From assembly GCA_947378425.1 (NCBI GenBank), contig CANCJV010000015.1:1-64000 (forward strand): a DNA stretch of 64,000 bases. The letters run 5' to 3'. The notes beneath the pieces are model-generated. The model was not told where the DNA came from, searched no databases, and saw only the letters and a list, made by a program, of their open reading frames with translations. The stretch is from Synechococcaceae cyanobacterium. Lineage in GTDB: Bacteria > Cyanobacteriota > Cyanobacteriia > PCC-6307 > Cyanobiaceae. Below are positions 1 to 7,639 of this stretch, in pieces (positions within the stretch are counted from its first letter, which is position 1; every line of letters begins with the position of its first letter). The translations under genes were made by a program, and so were the position numbers.

Positions 1-38
1 CGCCGCTGGAGTCGAACCACCCGCTGTTGGCGTCAGCC

Positions 39-68
39 GGAGGTGGTCTGGATCAATCAACCACCTCC
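39..68. repeat. 9-bp inverted repeat (hairpin)
   Basis: GGAGGTGGT at 39-47 is the exact complement of ACCACCTCC at 60-68, with a 12-base loop. No T-run follows on either strand, so a terminator is not supported. I see no supportable gene in the first 142 bases. Confidence 0.45.
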
Positions 69-142
69 TGAAAACAGCATCATTCCGACTACGTTGGTGA
101 TGGCCGCCTGATCCGCGGCAGGGGCGTCATCTTTCCTGGCAG

Positions 143-331
143 TCACCGATCGTGGCTGAAGGATTCCCAGGCATTGCCATCAGGGCTGTCGTCTTCACGC
201 ACCGTGCCCCACTGCCGTTCGCTCAGATAGGGGCCCCACTTGCGCCACGGATGGAGGCCCTCGTTGGCCTCCTTCAAGCGTTGATGTTCGGCTGTCTGAT
301 CCGGAGCGACTTGGCCTGCGGACGTTTCCAC
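143..331 (-). pseudogene. N-terminal remnant of an MGH1-like glucosidase
   Basis: This 62-codon reading frame carries the strongly conserved opening of large bacterial and cyanobacterial glucosidase-like proteins of the mannosylglycerate hydrolase-like family. The recognisable string is [20 protein letters not shown], followed by [13 protein letters not shown] and SPDGNAW. The family normally runs to roughly 800-900 residues, but here a stop follows directly after the SHDR stretch and no later motifs are seen downstream. It is therefore a 5' fragment left by a deletion, not a functional enzyme. The family assignment is from memory of the motif and could be tested by a protein search. Confidence 0.55.
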
Positions 332-569
332 GGAATGAATGCGCGTTGGAGTTGGAAATGAATGGAGGCGAGGTCCAGCCGGATCTAACGCATGCCATCT
401 CGATCTACTTTCGCATCCGCAGCTGCGGCCCCTCTCATCCCCGTCACGGCTTAACGACCGCAGCTAGGGCACCCTGTTGAAACGCCGCAAGGAACAGACG
501 CGAGTCCAGACCGATGGGTTGACCCGTGGGGCAGTTGACTGGGTGACCCGTCGAACGAGGCCGCCTGGG

Positions 570-1562
570 ATGACATCACGCACGCGGGCCGTGGTGCTGG
601 TGCTTGTGGTGGTGCTCTGCCTGGTGATGACGGAGCAGATCGCCCGCGGGCTTGGCATCGAACGGGCCGCGGGCCTGCTCAGCCTGGCGAGCCTGGCCAC
701 CCTGGTGATTGGGATCAAGCTGGGCTGGCGTCAGGCCCTGCTGGGTGTTGGCAGCCTGGCGGTGCTCACCATCCCGGCCGCGCTGAGCCAGGGCGATCCG
801 GCTGCGGGCACCGTCGTGATGACGCTCACCGCCCTCGCCCTGGGCCTGAGCGCCCGCTGGCAGCTGCAGCCGGTCTACTGGCTGATGGTGGTGAGCCTCT
901 GCCTGCTGGTCACCAACAGTCCGCTGGCAGCCACTCCCACCAGCAGCGACCTGGCCAGGCTGGTTCTCGGCGTGCTCGCCTCAGGCAGTGTCACCACCCT
1001 GCTGGTCAGCAAGCTGGCGCCCCGCCCTGATGGGGCAGCCACCCCAGCGGCTTTTGCGGTGGCGCACAGCTGGCGCCGCGCCCTGGCCTATGGCTCGCTG
1101 CTGGCGGCCACCACCTTGATCACCACCCCGATCGCCCTTCAGAACCACTGGCACACCAATGGGCTGTGGTTGATCCTCACGCCCTTTCTGGTGCTGCGGC
1201 CGTTCGTGCGGGATGCCTGGAGGGTTGCCCTGCACCGCTCCCTGGGAACCCTGGCCGGCGTTGCGCTGGTGATCCTCGTGGCCCGGGCCCTGCCCCACAC
1301 CCTGCCCCTTCAGGTGCCGGCCATCGCCCTGGCCGCGATCACCGCTGCAATCGCCGCCCGCAAGGGCCATCCAGCTCTGATGGTCACCGTTCTTACGGCC
1401 ACGATCGTGCTGTTCAACAGCAACGCCGCCGACCTGTCGCTGATGGCTGATAAACGTCTGCTTGCCTGTGCCATCGGCATCGCCATCAGCCTGGGCGTGA
1501 TGGCCCTTGCCCACCCGATTGAGCAGCGCTTCCTGGCAGTCCGCGGCGGAGAGGGCCGTTGA
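570..1562 (+). CDS. FUSC-like integral membrane protein
   Basis: The 330-residue product is almost entirely hydrophobic, with about ten predicted membrane segments in two halves separated near residue 165 by a short polar loop (PRPDGAATP). The second half shows the pattern of the FUSC/aromatic acid exporter family: a tryptophan-containing helix (HTNGLWLILTPFLVLRP), then an arginine-rich turn and R-S-L-G-T-L-A-G. Such proteins sit in the inner membrane and are associated with efflux of aromatic or toxic organic acids. A longer form could begin at the TTG at 477, but that adds a polar 31-residue leader; I chose the ATG at 570, directly before the first helix. The substrate is unknown. Confidence 0.6.
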   Translation: MTSRTRAVVLVLVVVLCLVMTEQIARGLGIERAAGLLSLASLATLVIGIKLGWRQALLGVGSLAVLTIPAALSQGDPAAGTVVMTLTALALGLSARWQLQPVYWLMVVSLCLLVTNSPLAATPTSSDLARLVLGVLASGSVTTLLVSKLAPRPDGAATPAAFAVAHSWRRALAYGSLLAATTLITTPIALQNHWHTNGLWLILTPFLVLRPFVRDAWRVALHRSLGTLAGVALVILVARALPHTLPLQVPAIALAAITAAIAARKGHPALMVTVLTATIVLFNSNAADLSLMADKRLLACAIGIAISLGVMALAHPIEQRFLAVRGGEGR

Positions 1563-1610
1563 TCGCTACACAAGGGATTTCTCCAAGCCCGTGACAGGGG
1601 CTGTCCGCAG

Positions 1611-1729
1611 AGCCACGTCCGCCCACTGAGATCGAGCTAAGACCACCCTTGCTGTAGCCGCAGGCCCGCGAAGCGGTAGTTGAAGCGCAGCGGGCCCAGG
1701 CGGGTGGAGCGGCGGAAACGGAAGCCCAT
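1611..1729 (-). pseudogene. Broken second copy of a DUF4236 gene
   Basis: From the ATG at 1729 the frame reads M-G-F-R-F-R-R-S, then R-L-G-P-L-R-F-N, matching the intact DUF4236 protein encoded at 2049-2453. It then runs into an inserted segment (1651-1678) and stops at 1637. Beyond the insertion, in another frame, homology resumes (KGGLSSIS, GGRGS) to about 1611 and is then lost into the 3' end of the neighbouring + strand gene. The gene is thus disrupted by a roughly 22-base net insertion and also 3'-truncated. It is the last gene of a duplicated two-gene unit. Confidence 0.7.
1651..1678. repeat. Short palindromic insertion element, copy 1
   Basis: These 28 bases replace 6 bases expected from the intact paralogue (2049-2453), shifting the frame. 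They contain TAGCC, a short spacer and CCGCGAAGCGG, a near-palindrome. The same arrangement (TAGCC, spacer, CCGCGAAGCGG) occurs as an in-frame 24-base insertion at 45108-45131. The insertion boundaries come from comparison with the paralogue, so they are good to a few bases. Confidence 0.5.
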
Positions 1730-1732
1730 GGT

Positions 1733-2056
1733 TCAGCGGCTCTTTACGCAGTAGTTGCCGGAGCTGAACCAGCCCAGCGGGCAGGACTTGCCGGTTTTCT
1801 GAATCGCCTCCCGCTCGTTGCTGGGGCTGCTGAGGCAGTAGTTGCCAGACGAATAAAAACCCAGCGGACAGCCAGCACCACTTTTCTCAATGGCGCCGCG
1901 GCCGTTGCCCCCGGAGCTGGGGACGCAGTAGCCGCCAGAGCTGTAGTAGCCAAGCGGGCAGCCTCCAACCTTGGGCAGAGGTTGCACTGGCTGCTGGGCC
2001 AGCGCCGCGCTGGCACTCAGCAGCATCCCGGCGGCGATCAACAGGGTCTTATTCAT
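1733..2056 (-). CDS. Secreted Cys-rich CPLG-repeat protein, copy 2
   Basis: The 107-residue product starts with a signal peptide (MNKTLLIAAG onward, likely cleaved after ALA). The mature part consists of three repeats of the form C-P-L-G-(Y/F/W)-(Y/F)-S-S-G-x-Y-C, so six cysteines are available for disulfides. The start at ATG 2056 overlaps the stop of the DUF4236 gene by 8 bases (ATGAATAA), which suggests translational coupling. An alternative upstream ATG at 2080 would put 8 residues in front of the signal peptide. It is nearly identical in its last repeat to the protein at 2459-2803. The function is unknown; an exported surface or envelope protein is my inference. Confidence 0.75.
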   Translation of the reverse strand: MNKTLLIAAGMLLSASAALAQQPVQPLPKVGGCPLGYYSSGGYCVPSSGGNGRGAIEKSGAGCPLGFYSSGNYCLSSPSNEREAIQKTGKSCPLGWFSSGNYCVKSR

Positions 2057-2453
2057 TGCTGGTGGGCTTTGCCAGTTCATCCAGCAGGCGGCTCACCAAG
2101 CCCAGCTCCCAGAGCTGCTGGCCGGTGGAACCGGGAGCAAAGAGTTGCTGGTGCAGCACCGCCAGCAGTTCAGTTTTGAGGCTTTCCAGCTGACCGGGCC
2201 GCAAGCGGCGGCTGTTGGGTAGCCCCTGGGCCGCACCCGCCGAAATCGCCACAGGCCGATCGGGCGTCTGCTCCATGCTCCAGCTCAGGCCGGTGCCAGG
2301 CAGGCCCACCGTGGTGCGCGGACCGCCGCTGCGCGCCACCGGAATGTTGAACGACGCCCCGCGGCCACCCCCTGAAATGGAGCTGAGGCCGCCCTTGCCA
2401 AAGTTGAAGCGCAAAGGGCCCAGACGGGCAGAACGGCGGAAACGGAAGGCCAT
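2049..2453 (-). CDS. DUF4236 domain protein
   Basis: The first 60 residues match the DUF4236 family: basic M-A-F-R-F-R-R-S, then GPLRFNFGKGGLSSISGGGR, then the glycine/proline-rich T-V-G-L-P-G-T-G-L. The remaining part to residue 134 is a helical extension (LESLKTELLAVLHQ, VSRLLDELAK). The family is widespread and its role is not established. It lies 5 bases after the first CPLG gene and overlaps the second one by 8 bases, so the three genes should be one transcript. A decayed second copy sits at 1611-1729. Confidence 0.8.
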   Translation of the reverse strand: MAFRFRRSARLGPLRFNFGKGGLSSISGGGRGASFNIPVARSGGPRTTVGLPGTGLSWSMEQTPDRPVAISAGAAQGLPNSRRLRPGQLESLKTELLAVLHQQLFAPGSTGQQLWELGLVSRLLDELAKPTSNE

Positions 2454-2458
2454 GGCGA

Positions 2459-2803
2459 TCAGTGGTTTTTCACGCAGTAGGAACCGGAGCTGAACCAGCC
2501 CAGCGGACAGGAGTTGCCTGTTTTCTGGATGGCCTCCCGCTCATTGCTGGGGCTGCTGAGGCAGTAGTTGCCGGAGGCGTAGAAGCCGAGCGGACAGCTG
2601 TTGCCGACCTTCTCGATGGCGCCGCGGGTGTTGCTGCCCTTGGACGGGACGCAATAGCTGCCGGAGCCGTAGTAACCCAGCGGGCAGCTACCGACCCTGG
2701 GCAGAGGGCGCACCGGTTGCTGAGCCAGGGCGCCACCACTGGCCACAACGGTCACCGCAGCAGTCAACGCCGCAGTCAGCAGCAGGAACCAGCGCACGAG
2801 CAT
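2459..2803 (-). CDS. Secreted Cys-rich CPLG-repeat protein, copy 1
   Basis: The 114-residue product has a signal peptide (MLVRWFLLLTAALTAAVTVV, cleavage near ALA-QQ). Three CPLG-(Y/F/W)-(Y/F)-(G/A/S)-S-G-x-Y-C repeats follow, separated by short linkers with REAIQKTG or RGAIEKVG. I used the ATG at 2803 because the signal peptide begins exactly there; the open frame upstream is not protein-like. It heads the minus-strand unit that has been duplicated downstream. The final third is almost identical to the copy at 1733-2056, which points to a recent duplication or gene conversion. Function unknown. Confidence 0.75.
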   Translation of the reverse strand: MLVRWFLLLTAALTAAVTVVASGGALAQQPVRPLPRVGSCPLGYYGSGSYCVPSKGSNTRGAIEKVGNSCPLGFYASGNYCLSSPSNEREAIQKTGNSCPLGWFSSGSYCVKNH

Positions 2804-2947
2804 CACGACTCCATTACCCCTTCCACAGTGCCCTGCCTTGGTGGCTGGCAGCCCATCCATGCAGACATCGCATGAAGAAATCAGCAATGGCGCAGGGCTG
2901 TCAGGCTTGTTGGTTGCCACTCCTGGGGTATCCCCACGCCCCAACCC

Positions 2948-3604
2948 CTGAAGCCACAGCTCCTGCTGCTCCTGGCGATCGCTGCCAGCATCCCCAGCGC
3001 TGCTCCTTGGCCCGCGGCCGCCGCGCCAGCCACCGAGTTCCGCGCCACCGTCCTCTCGATCGGCGACGGCGACACCCTGCGCGTCAGCCGCCAAGGCCTG
3101 CCGATCACCATCCGCCTGGCCTGCATCGACGCGCCGGAGATGGCCCAGAGCCCTTACGGCCAGCAGTCCCGCAACTATCTGCAGACCCGTCTGGCCAAGG
3201 GGCGGGAGGTCACGATCCTTCCTCACACCACTGATCGCTACGGCCGCACCGTGGCCGAGGTGATCAGCGACATCAACATCAACCTGGTGCTGGTGGAGGA
3301 CGGCCAAGCCTTTGCCTACCGGCAGTATCTCGGTGGTTGTAAGGCCAAGGAGTACCTCGATGCCGAGTACCGGGCCAGCCGCCACCGCTACGGGGTGTGG
3401 CAGGTGGAGGGCGGCATCACCCGTCCTTGGGACTATCGCCGGGGGCGCCGCAACCCTGTGATTCCCGATGGCACCACCCCCGGCGGCCGCCGCTACCGCT
3501 GCAAAGAGATCGGCTCCTATGCCAGGGCTCAGGAGTTGCTGCGCCAGGGGCACAGCTATCTCGACAGCAATGGTGATGGGGAGGCCTGCGAGAGCCTGCG
3601 CTGA
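2948..3604 (+). CDS. Secreted thermonuclease with C-terminal Excalibur domain
   Basis: The core matches staphylococcal-nuclease-type enzymes: IGDGDTLRV, RLACIDAPEM with the catalytic-site Asp and Arg region, and TDRYGRTVAEV carrying the second catalytic Arg. The last 37 residues form an Excalibur calcium-binding domain, ending D-S-N-G-D-G-E-A-C-E. It should cleave DNA or RNA outside the cytoplasm. No ATG precedes the conserved region except one inside it (3140). A CTG at 2948 starts a good signal peptide (MKPQLLLLLAIAASIPSAAP if read as Met). That start codon is my inference; a sequencing error upstream is the main alternative. Confidence 0.75.
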   Translation: MKPQLLLLLAIAASIPSAAPWPAAAAPATEFRATVLSIGDGDTLRVSRQGLPITIRLACIDAPEMAQSPYGQQSRNYLQTRLAKGREVTILPHTTDRYGRTVAEVISDININLVLVEDGQAFAYRQYLGGCKAKEYLDAEYRASRHRYGVWQVEGGITRPWDYRRGRRNPVIPDGTTPGGRRYRCKEIGSYARAQELLRQGHSYLDSNGDGEACESLR

Positions 3605-3825
3605 CAGGCCTCAGCCCCTGCCAGCTAGGTCAAGCTGAAGGGCGCTATCTTCCAGCCGTCGTGTCGCTCTGCTGTTGCCATGACGGCCATCAACCGCTGC
3701 GCCGTTGGCATCGACCAAGCTTTTGAGCAGCAGGTACGGCAAGCCGTGCAGGATTCACCGATGCCTTGAGCACACGTCGATCAGTCGTGGCAATAGGGTA
3801 GTGAAATAACTTTCCCCTATTCACC

Positions 3826-4191
3826 ATGCTGATCGGAACGGAACTACTGGCCAAGGTCAAAGAGCTCGGCGACGGCTCCAAGTCTGACCTGGTTCGTGCC
3901 GCTGGCTATGTCAGCACCAAGAAGGACGGCACCGAGCGGTTGAACTTTACCGCCTTCTATGAAGCCCTGCTCGAGGCCAAGGGCATGAACTTCGGCGCCG
4001 GCAGCAGTGGCGGCAAGGGCCGTCCCGGTCGCAGCCTTAGCTACGCCACCAAGATCCAGTTCAACGGCAACCTGATGGTGGGCAAGGCCTACACCGCTCA
4101 GCTGGGCCTGGAGCCCGGCGATGAATTTGAAATCAAGCTGGGCAGGAAGCAGATCAAGCTCATTCCCCTGGGGGCTGCCGAGGAGGAGTGA
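3826..4191 (+). CDS. cyAbrB-type transcriptional regulator
   Basis: The 121-residue protein is a typical cyanobacterial AbrB-like regulator. It has the N-terminal ELLAKVKELGDGSKSDLVRA and YVSTKKDGTERLNFTAFYEA segments and a C-terminal swapped-hairpin DNA-binding part (GNLMVGKAYTAQLGLEPGDE, then FEIKLGRKQIKLIPLG). In cyanobacteria these proteins bind DNA globally and influence nitrogen and carbon metabolism and stress genes. The length is normal for the family. A 29-codon reading frame at 3680-3769 upstream has no support. It is one of the best indicators of the host lineage. Confidence 0.9.
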   Translation: MLIGTELLAKVKELGDGSKSDLVRAAGYVSTKKDGTERLNFTAFYEALLEAKGMNFGAGSSGGKGRPGRSLSYATKIQFNGNLMVGKAYTAQLGLEPGDEFEIKLGRKQIKLIPLGAAEEE

Positions 4192-4271
4192 GTGAGTTGG
4201 CAGGCCGTCGGTCTGCCGGCCTCCAGCATTTCTGGTGCAATGTCAAAATCCGCAGATCCATTCTCTGATTC

Positions 4272-4305
4272 TCCAGATTCAAGGCTTCCGGTTCTTGAAT
4301 CTGGA
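4272..4305. repeat. Perfect 12-bp inverted repeat
   Basis: TCCAGATTCAAG (4272-4283) and CTTGAATCTGGA (4294-4305) are exact complements around a 10-base loop. It lies 80 bases after the cyAbrB stop and upstream of the HEPN-PhnD gene. There is no T-run, so it could be a processing or regulatory hairpin, a factor-assisted terminator, or an operator. Confidence 0.6.
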
Positions 4306-4445
4306 AGACCCACTTCCTTGGAAACTGCATCAACGAACAAGGAACTGGAGCAAGCCCCACGCTCTGTTGGTACCGGGTAAGTAGCCGCGCAGGAGAGGTG
4401 TTCCAACCCCTCGGACGGGCCTCAGGGCTGGGTGGTGACAGTTCA

Positions 4446-6212
4446 ATGCGGTCTCGATCGGCTCTTCTGAACGCCTCATCGGCGAGGTGGGTACCTGTGG
4501 CAGCATGCGCCACTGGTACCCAAACGACGCAGTCCTTGCCCTTGTCTGAGCTGGATGCGTTGTCGCGGCAGGAGCAGGTGGCGTTCATCCTGATCCAGTC
4601 GCTTGATGCCCTCCGGGATGGCCTGCGGCCGTTCGTCGTCAGCATCCTGGAAGAGAAGGAAGGCCCCCAGTGGTACGCCCATCCCCGGATCCAACGGATG
4701 CTGCCGGCCCCACCCACCTTGGTTGACGACGTTCCCTTTGGGCCTGATGAGCCCGTGCTGGACCTGGCGCTGCTGCTGAAGCTGATCGGATCGGATTGCT
4801 ACTGGTATCGCACCTTCCGCCAGCGATTGCCAGGGATCAGCCGCTGGCAGATCGACAGCTTGCGTGAGCTGCGCAACCGGGTCGCCCACAACGACGGTGA
4901 GGATCCTCTGCTCAAGGCATCTGCCCTGGTCCTTCCTTACCTGGGCACCATGGAGGAGCTGTTGCGAGTGGTCGGCAGTGAACAGGCTGCCGTCATCGGC
5001 CAGCTGCGATCGCGTCTGCAGCGTTCACGACGCCTGGCCATCAGGCAGCTGGTCCTCGGGCGCAGCCATTGGTCGCTGGCCTTCTGGCTGGTTGTCTTCG
5101 CTGCTTTGGGGGGCAGCCTCTGGCTGCTGGACTATGGGCGTTCCCCCCGGTTGTCTCGCGGCACGCTCGTCATCGGCACTCCCGACCGCCGCTTGGAGCG
5201 CTACGCCCCCCTGGAGCAAGACCTAGAGGCACGCCTACGCCCTGCCCAATTCTGGCGGGCCTTGCGCGGGGAGAAGATCGATGTGCGCATCGAAGGAGCA
5301 CGGTCTTATCCAGAGGCCGTTGCCCATCTGAGAGCCCGCCGCTGGGATGTGCTGCTCGGCTTCTCTCCAGTGGTCTCCATGGAAGCCGTCCATGCGGGCT
5401 ACAGGCCGATCGGTCGGATGTTCCCCCAGGAGCCTGAATACCGCTCCATTCTGTTCACACGAAAAGGATCATCCCTTCGTACTCTGCAGGACATTAAAGC
5501 CAGCACCCGAATTGCTCTCGGTGACTTTTTCTCGGCCACGAAGTATTACGTTCCGATGAGCTTACTGCAGGGTCGAAGTGCTCGCGTGATGGTCAACTTT
5601 TCAACCGCTGAAATCGCCGAGCAGGTGCGTAGTGGCAAAGCAGACGTCGGAGCGATGGCCGGCAATCCAGCGAGCTTTGAGCGTACCAATCCCGGGCTGA
5701 TGGTGCTCACCACGAGCGCTCCTCTACCGCCTTCGCTTGTAGCGCTTTCACCCGATCTGGCGGATTTGGATCGCGATCAGCTGCATAGGGCTCTGCTCAC
5801 TGCTCCTCTTTCGGTTCGCGGTGCATCGACAGCCAATTTTGGCCCGGGTCAGCCACCGGATTATCGGCGATTTGCCAGGCAGGTGGCTGAAGGGAAGGCA
5901 TTCAGCGCTTGCCTGCACAACCGAGGCGGCGTGCTGAATCTCCGCTGTCCAAACTCGGATCGGATCGAAGTCGTGGAGGGATGGATCGAAGACATCCGAC
6001 CAGAAGGCGAGCGCATCCGGCTCCAGCTCTCGACAGCAGACCACCGGCTTGTCGCATTGTTGATTGAGCATTCTCTCTTGGAGCAGAGCGCCGTGTTTCA
6101 GGTCCTGAATGAACTTAAGGGTCGTTCACTAAAAGTGATCGCATTGCAACAGATGTTCGCCACACAACCCGTTGTGCTCGAAACCCCCCACCAACTGGAG
6201 ATCAGGCCTTAA
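4446..6212 (+). CDS. Swt1-type HEPN domain fused to a PhnD-like sensor domain
   Basis: About 588 residues. After a poorly conserved leader, residues of about 30-185 look like a Swt1-type HEPN domain with the motif LRELRNRVAHNDG, which contains the R-x4-H signature of HEPN ribonucleases (here R-N-R-V-A-H). A single membrane helix follows (LAFWLVVFAALGGSLWLL, about 210-228). Residues of about 240-485 resemble PhnD/SsuA-type periplasmic binding proteins (GTLVIGTPDRR, DVLLGFSPVVSMEA, IALGDFFSATKYYVP, AEQVRSGKADVGAMAGN). A tail of about 100 residues is unassigned. The likely topology is a cytoplasmic HEPN and an outside ligand-binding part. A palindrome at 4488-4522 lies inside this reading, so translation may really begin at TTG 4536 or 4542; GTG 4398 is the longest form. 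No PhnC/PhnE transporter genes are nearby. Confidence 0.65.
   Translation: MRSRSALLNASSARWVPVAACATGTQTTQSLPLSELDALSRQEQVAFILIQSLDALRDGLRPFVVSILEEKEGPQWYAHPRIQRMLPAPPTLVDDVPFGPDEPVLDLALLLKLIGSDCYWYRTFRQRLPGISRWQIDSLRELRNRVAHNDGEDPLLKASALVLPYLGTMEELLRVVGSEQAAVIGQLRSRLQRSRRLAIRQLVLGRSHWSLAFWLVVFAALGGSLWLLDYGRSPRLSRGTLVIGTPDRRLERYAPLEQDLEARLRPAQFWRALRGEKIDVRIEGARSYPEAVAHLRARRWDVLLGFSPVVSMEAVHAGYRPIGRMFPQEPEYRSILFTRKGSSLRTLQDIKASTRIALGDFFSATKYYVPMSLLQGRSARVMVNFSTAEIAEQVRSGKADVGAMAGNPASFERTNPGLMVLTTSAPLPPSLVALSPDLADLDRDQLHRALLTAPLSVRGASTANFGPGQPPDYRRFARQVAEGKAFSACLHNRGGVLNLRCPNSDRIEVVEGWIEDIRPEGERIRLQLSTADHRLVALLIEHSLLEQSAVFQVLNELKGRSLKVIALQQMFATQPVVLETPHQLEIRP
4488..4522. promoter_or_regulatory. 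Operator-like palindrome at the HEPN-PhnD start
   Basis: The arms TGGGTACCTGTGGC and GCCACTGGTACCCA are complementary at 13 of 14 positions around a 7-base centre. The position, just before plausible TTG starts at 4536 and 4542, suits autoregulation of the HEPN-PhnD gene. The regulatory role is inferred from symmetry and position only. Confidence 0.4.
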
Positions 6213-6467
6213 GCAGTTAGCATCATATTCCTCGGTCTTTTCATCTTGGTCCGGCTTTGATGACAACGAGGTTAATAGATATAGGGAGCCAGTCATGATA
6301 TTGGAGAGTAAGCATCGCGACGGGTAAGTCAACGGCGTGTCGCGCAAGAACCATCCGCCTCGCTGAAGCGCTTGCGTAATCGGGACTTGGAGTCATTCAT
6401 GATGAGGAAAGGGCTTCGTACGGCTTCTCATCCATGGTTGTTGAAGGATATAGATCAGGTATTCCGC

Positions 6468-7466
6468 TCACCTCACCAGCACCGGCTCCACCCATTCCAT
6501 CGGGGCGGCCACCGGGCCCACCAACGGTGAGAGGGCGCGCCAGAGGCCCCGCTGCCAGCCACCGTTGGTGGTGCCGACCGAACCTGCTGTCTGGCGCTGC
6601 AGCTGGTAGTTCTTCCCCAGCCACACCGGTGCTTTCACCCCATCGTCCGAGGAGCCATGGGCTGACTTCCCCCCACCCCCGAATCCCTTGGCGCCTGGCA
6701 CAGGCGGGATCTCCCCTTCGCTCACCAGGTGCTGGGCGTAGAGCTGCACCAGCAGGGCATGGACGCAGAGCTGCTCCATCCGCGCCGCCGTGCCTTTGAC
6801 GCCCTCGGCGTCCCACTCCCAGATCGTGGGGCTGAAGTCGGTGTGCTCCGGTTGCTGCGCCTTGGCCGACGGATCGAGCAGGGAGCTGGCCAGATAGGTG
6901 GAGCCGTCCTCCCCGAGACCGATACAGGCCAGGCCGCCGCCGGCCAGCTCGAAGTTGTCCGGTAGCCAGCCTTCCATCGCCCGCACTTCGGCCACCAGCA
7001 CCGAGCGGATCTCTGGGCCCTCCTCGCTGAACAGGGTGCCCTTGGGCAGGAACAGCCGGAAGCAGGCGATGTCGCGGGGGAGATCGGGCGTGAGCCGTGG
7101 CTGCTCGCTCTGCTGAAAGGCCAGTGCCAGGGCGGGCGAGAGATAGCGGGGCTCAGCACCGATCTACCTGGCCCAGCGGCAGACCATCGCCCCCCAGAGG
7201 CCCACGTGGTCGTGAATCTGCTCCGAGTGCTCCTGGGCCAGCTCGACCGCCACCGCCTTGGCCCAGTGAGAGCTCCAGCTGGCGAAACCCGCCGGTGAGC
7301 GATAGAGGCCCTCGCCCACCATCAGATCGGGCCGGTGCTGGCGGAGCAGTGCCGGCAACTGGCGGACCAACTGTTCGTCGCCACCGGAGGAGCCTGGGAT
7401 GGAGCGCCTGGGCATGGTGAGGAAACGGGAGGTGCCGGTTCGCTCCAGGTTGGCAAGAACCCCCAC
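6468..7466 (-). pseudogene. Unrecognised gene split by an in-frame TAG
   Basis: One frame runs from ATG 7466 to TGA 6468 (332 sense positions) and is interrupted once, by TAG at 7164-7166 after residue 100. Both parts look coding: TSRFLTMPRRSIPGSSGGDE before the stop, then EPRYLSPALALAFQQSEQP and IACFRLFLPKGTLFSEEGPE after it. Without the stop it would be a soluble protein of about 332 residues; TGG or CAG is the probable ancestral codon. I do not recognise the family. The downstream part could be translated on its own from a later start, for example ATG 7001. It is divergent from the gene at 7640. No function can be assigned. Confidence 0.55.
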
Positions 7467-7639
7467 TCACCGGTAGCGGCTTGGTCTCGCTCACTCGCGG
7501 TTGGAAGCGGTTCGCTTCTGCGGTAGGGGCAAGACCACTTCGATTCCTCCGGGCGCCTTGCTGGCTCTGGGATCAGCTGGGGCGTCACGCTGGCCTCTGG
7601 CTACCCTGGGCCAGCCAGAGTCTGGATTCGGGGCCATCC

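Noticed and set aside
1-30. T-arm-like GGTTCGACTCC on the minus strand
   Set aside because: The five-base stem has a mismatch and no D-arm or anticodon arm can be drawn upstream, so a tRNA or tmRNA is not supported.
3680-3769. 29-codon reading frame before cyAbrB
   Set aside because: Too short, no ribosome-binding site and no motif; retained only as part of the upstream region.
4446-6212. Phosphonate ABC transporter binding protein
   Set aside because: The PhnD-like part is fused to a HEPN domain, has no cleavable signal peptide, and no phnC or phnE gene is nearby.
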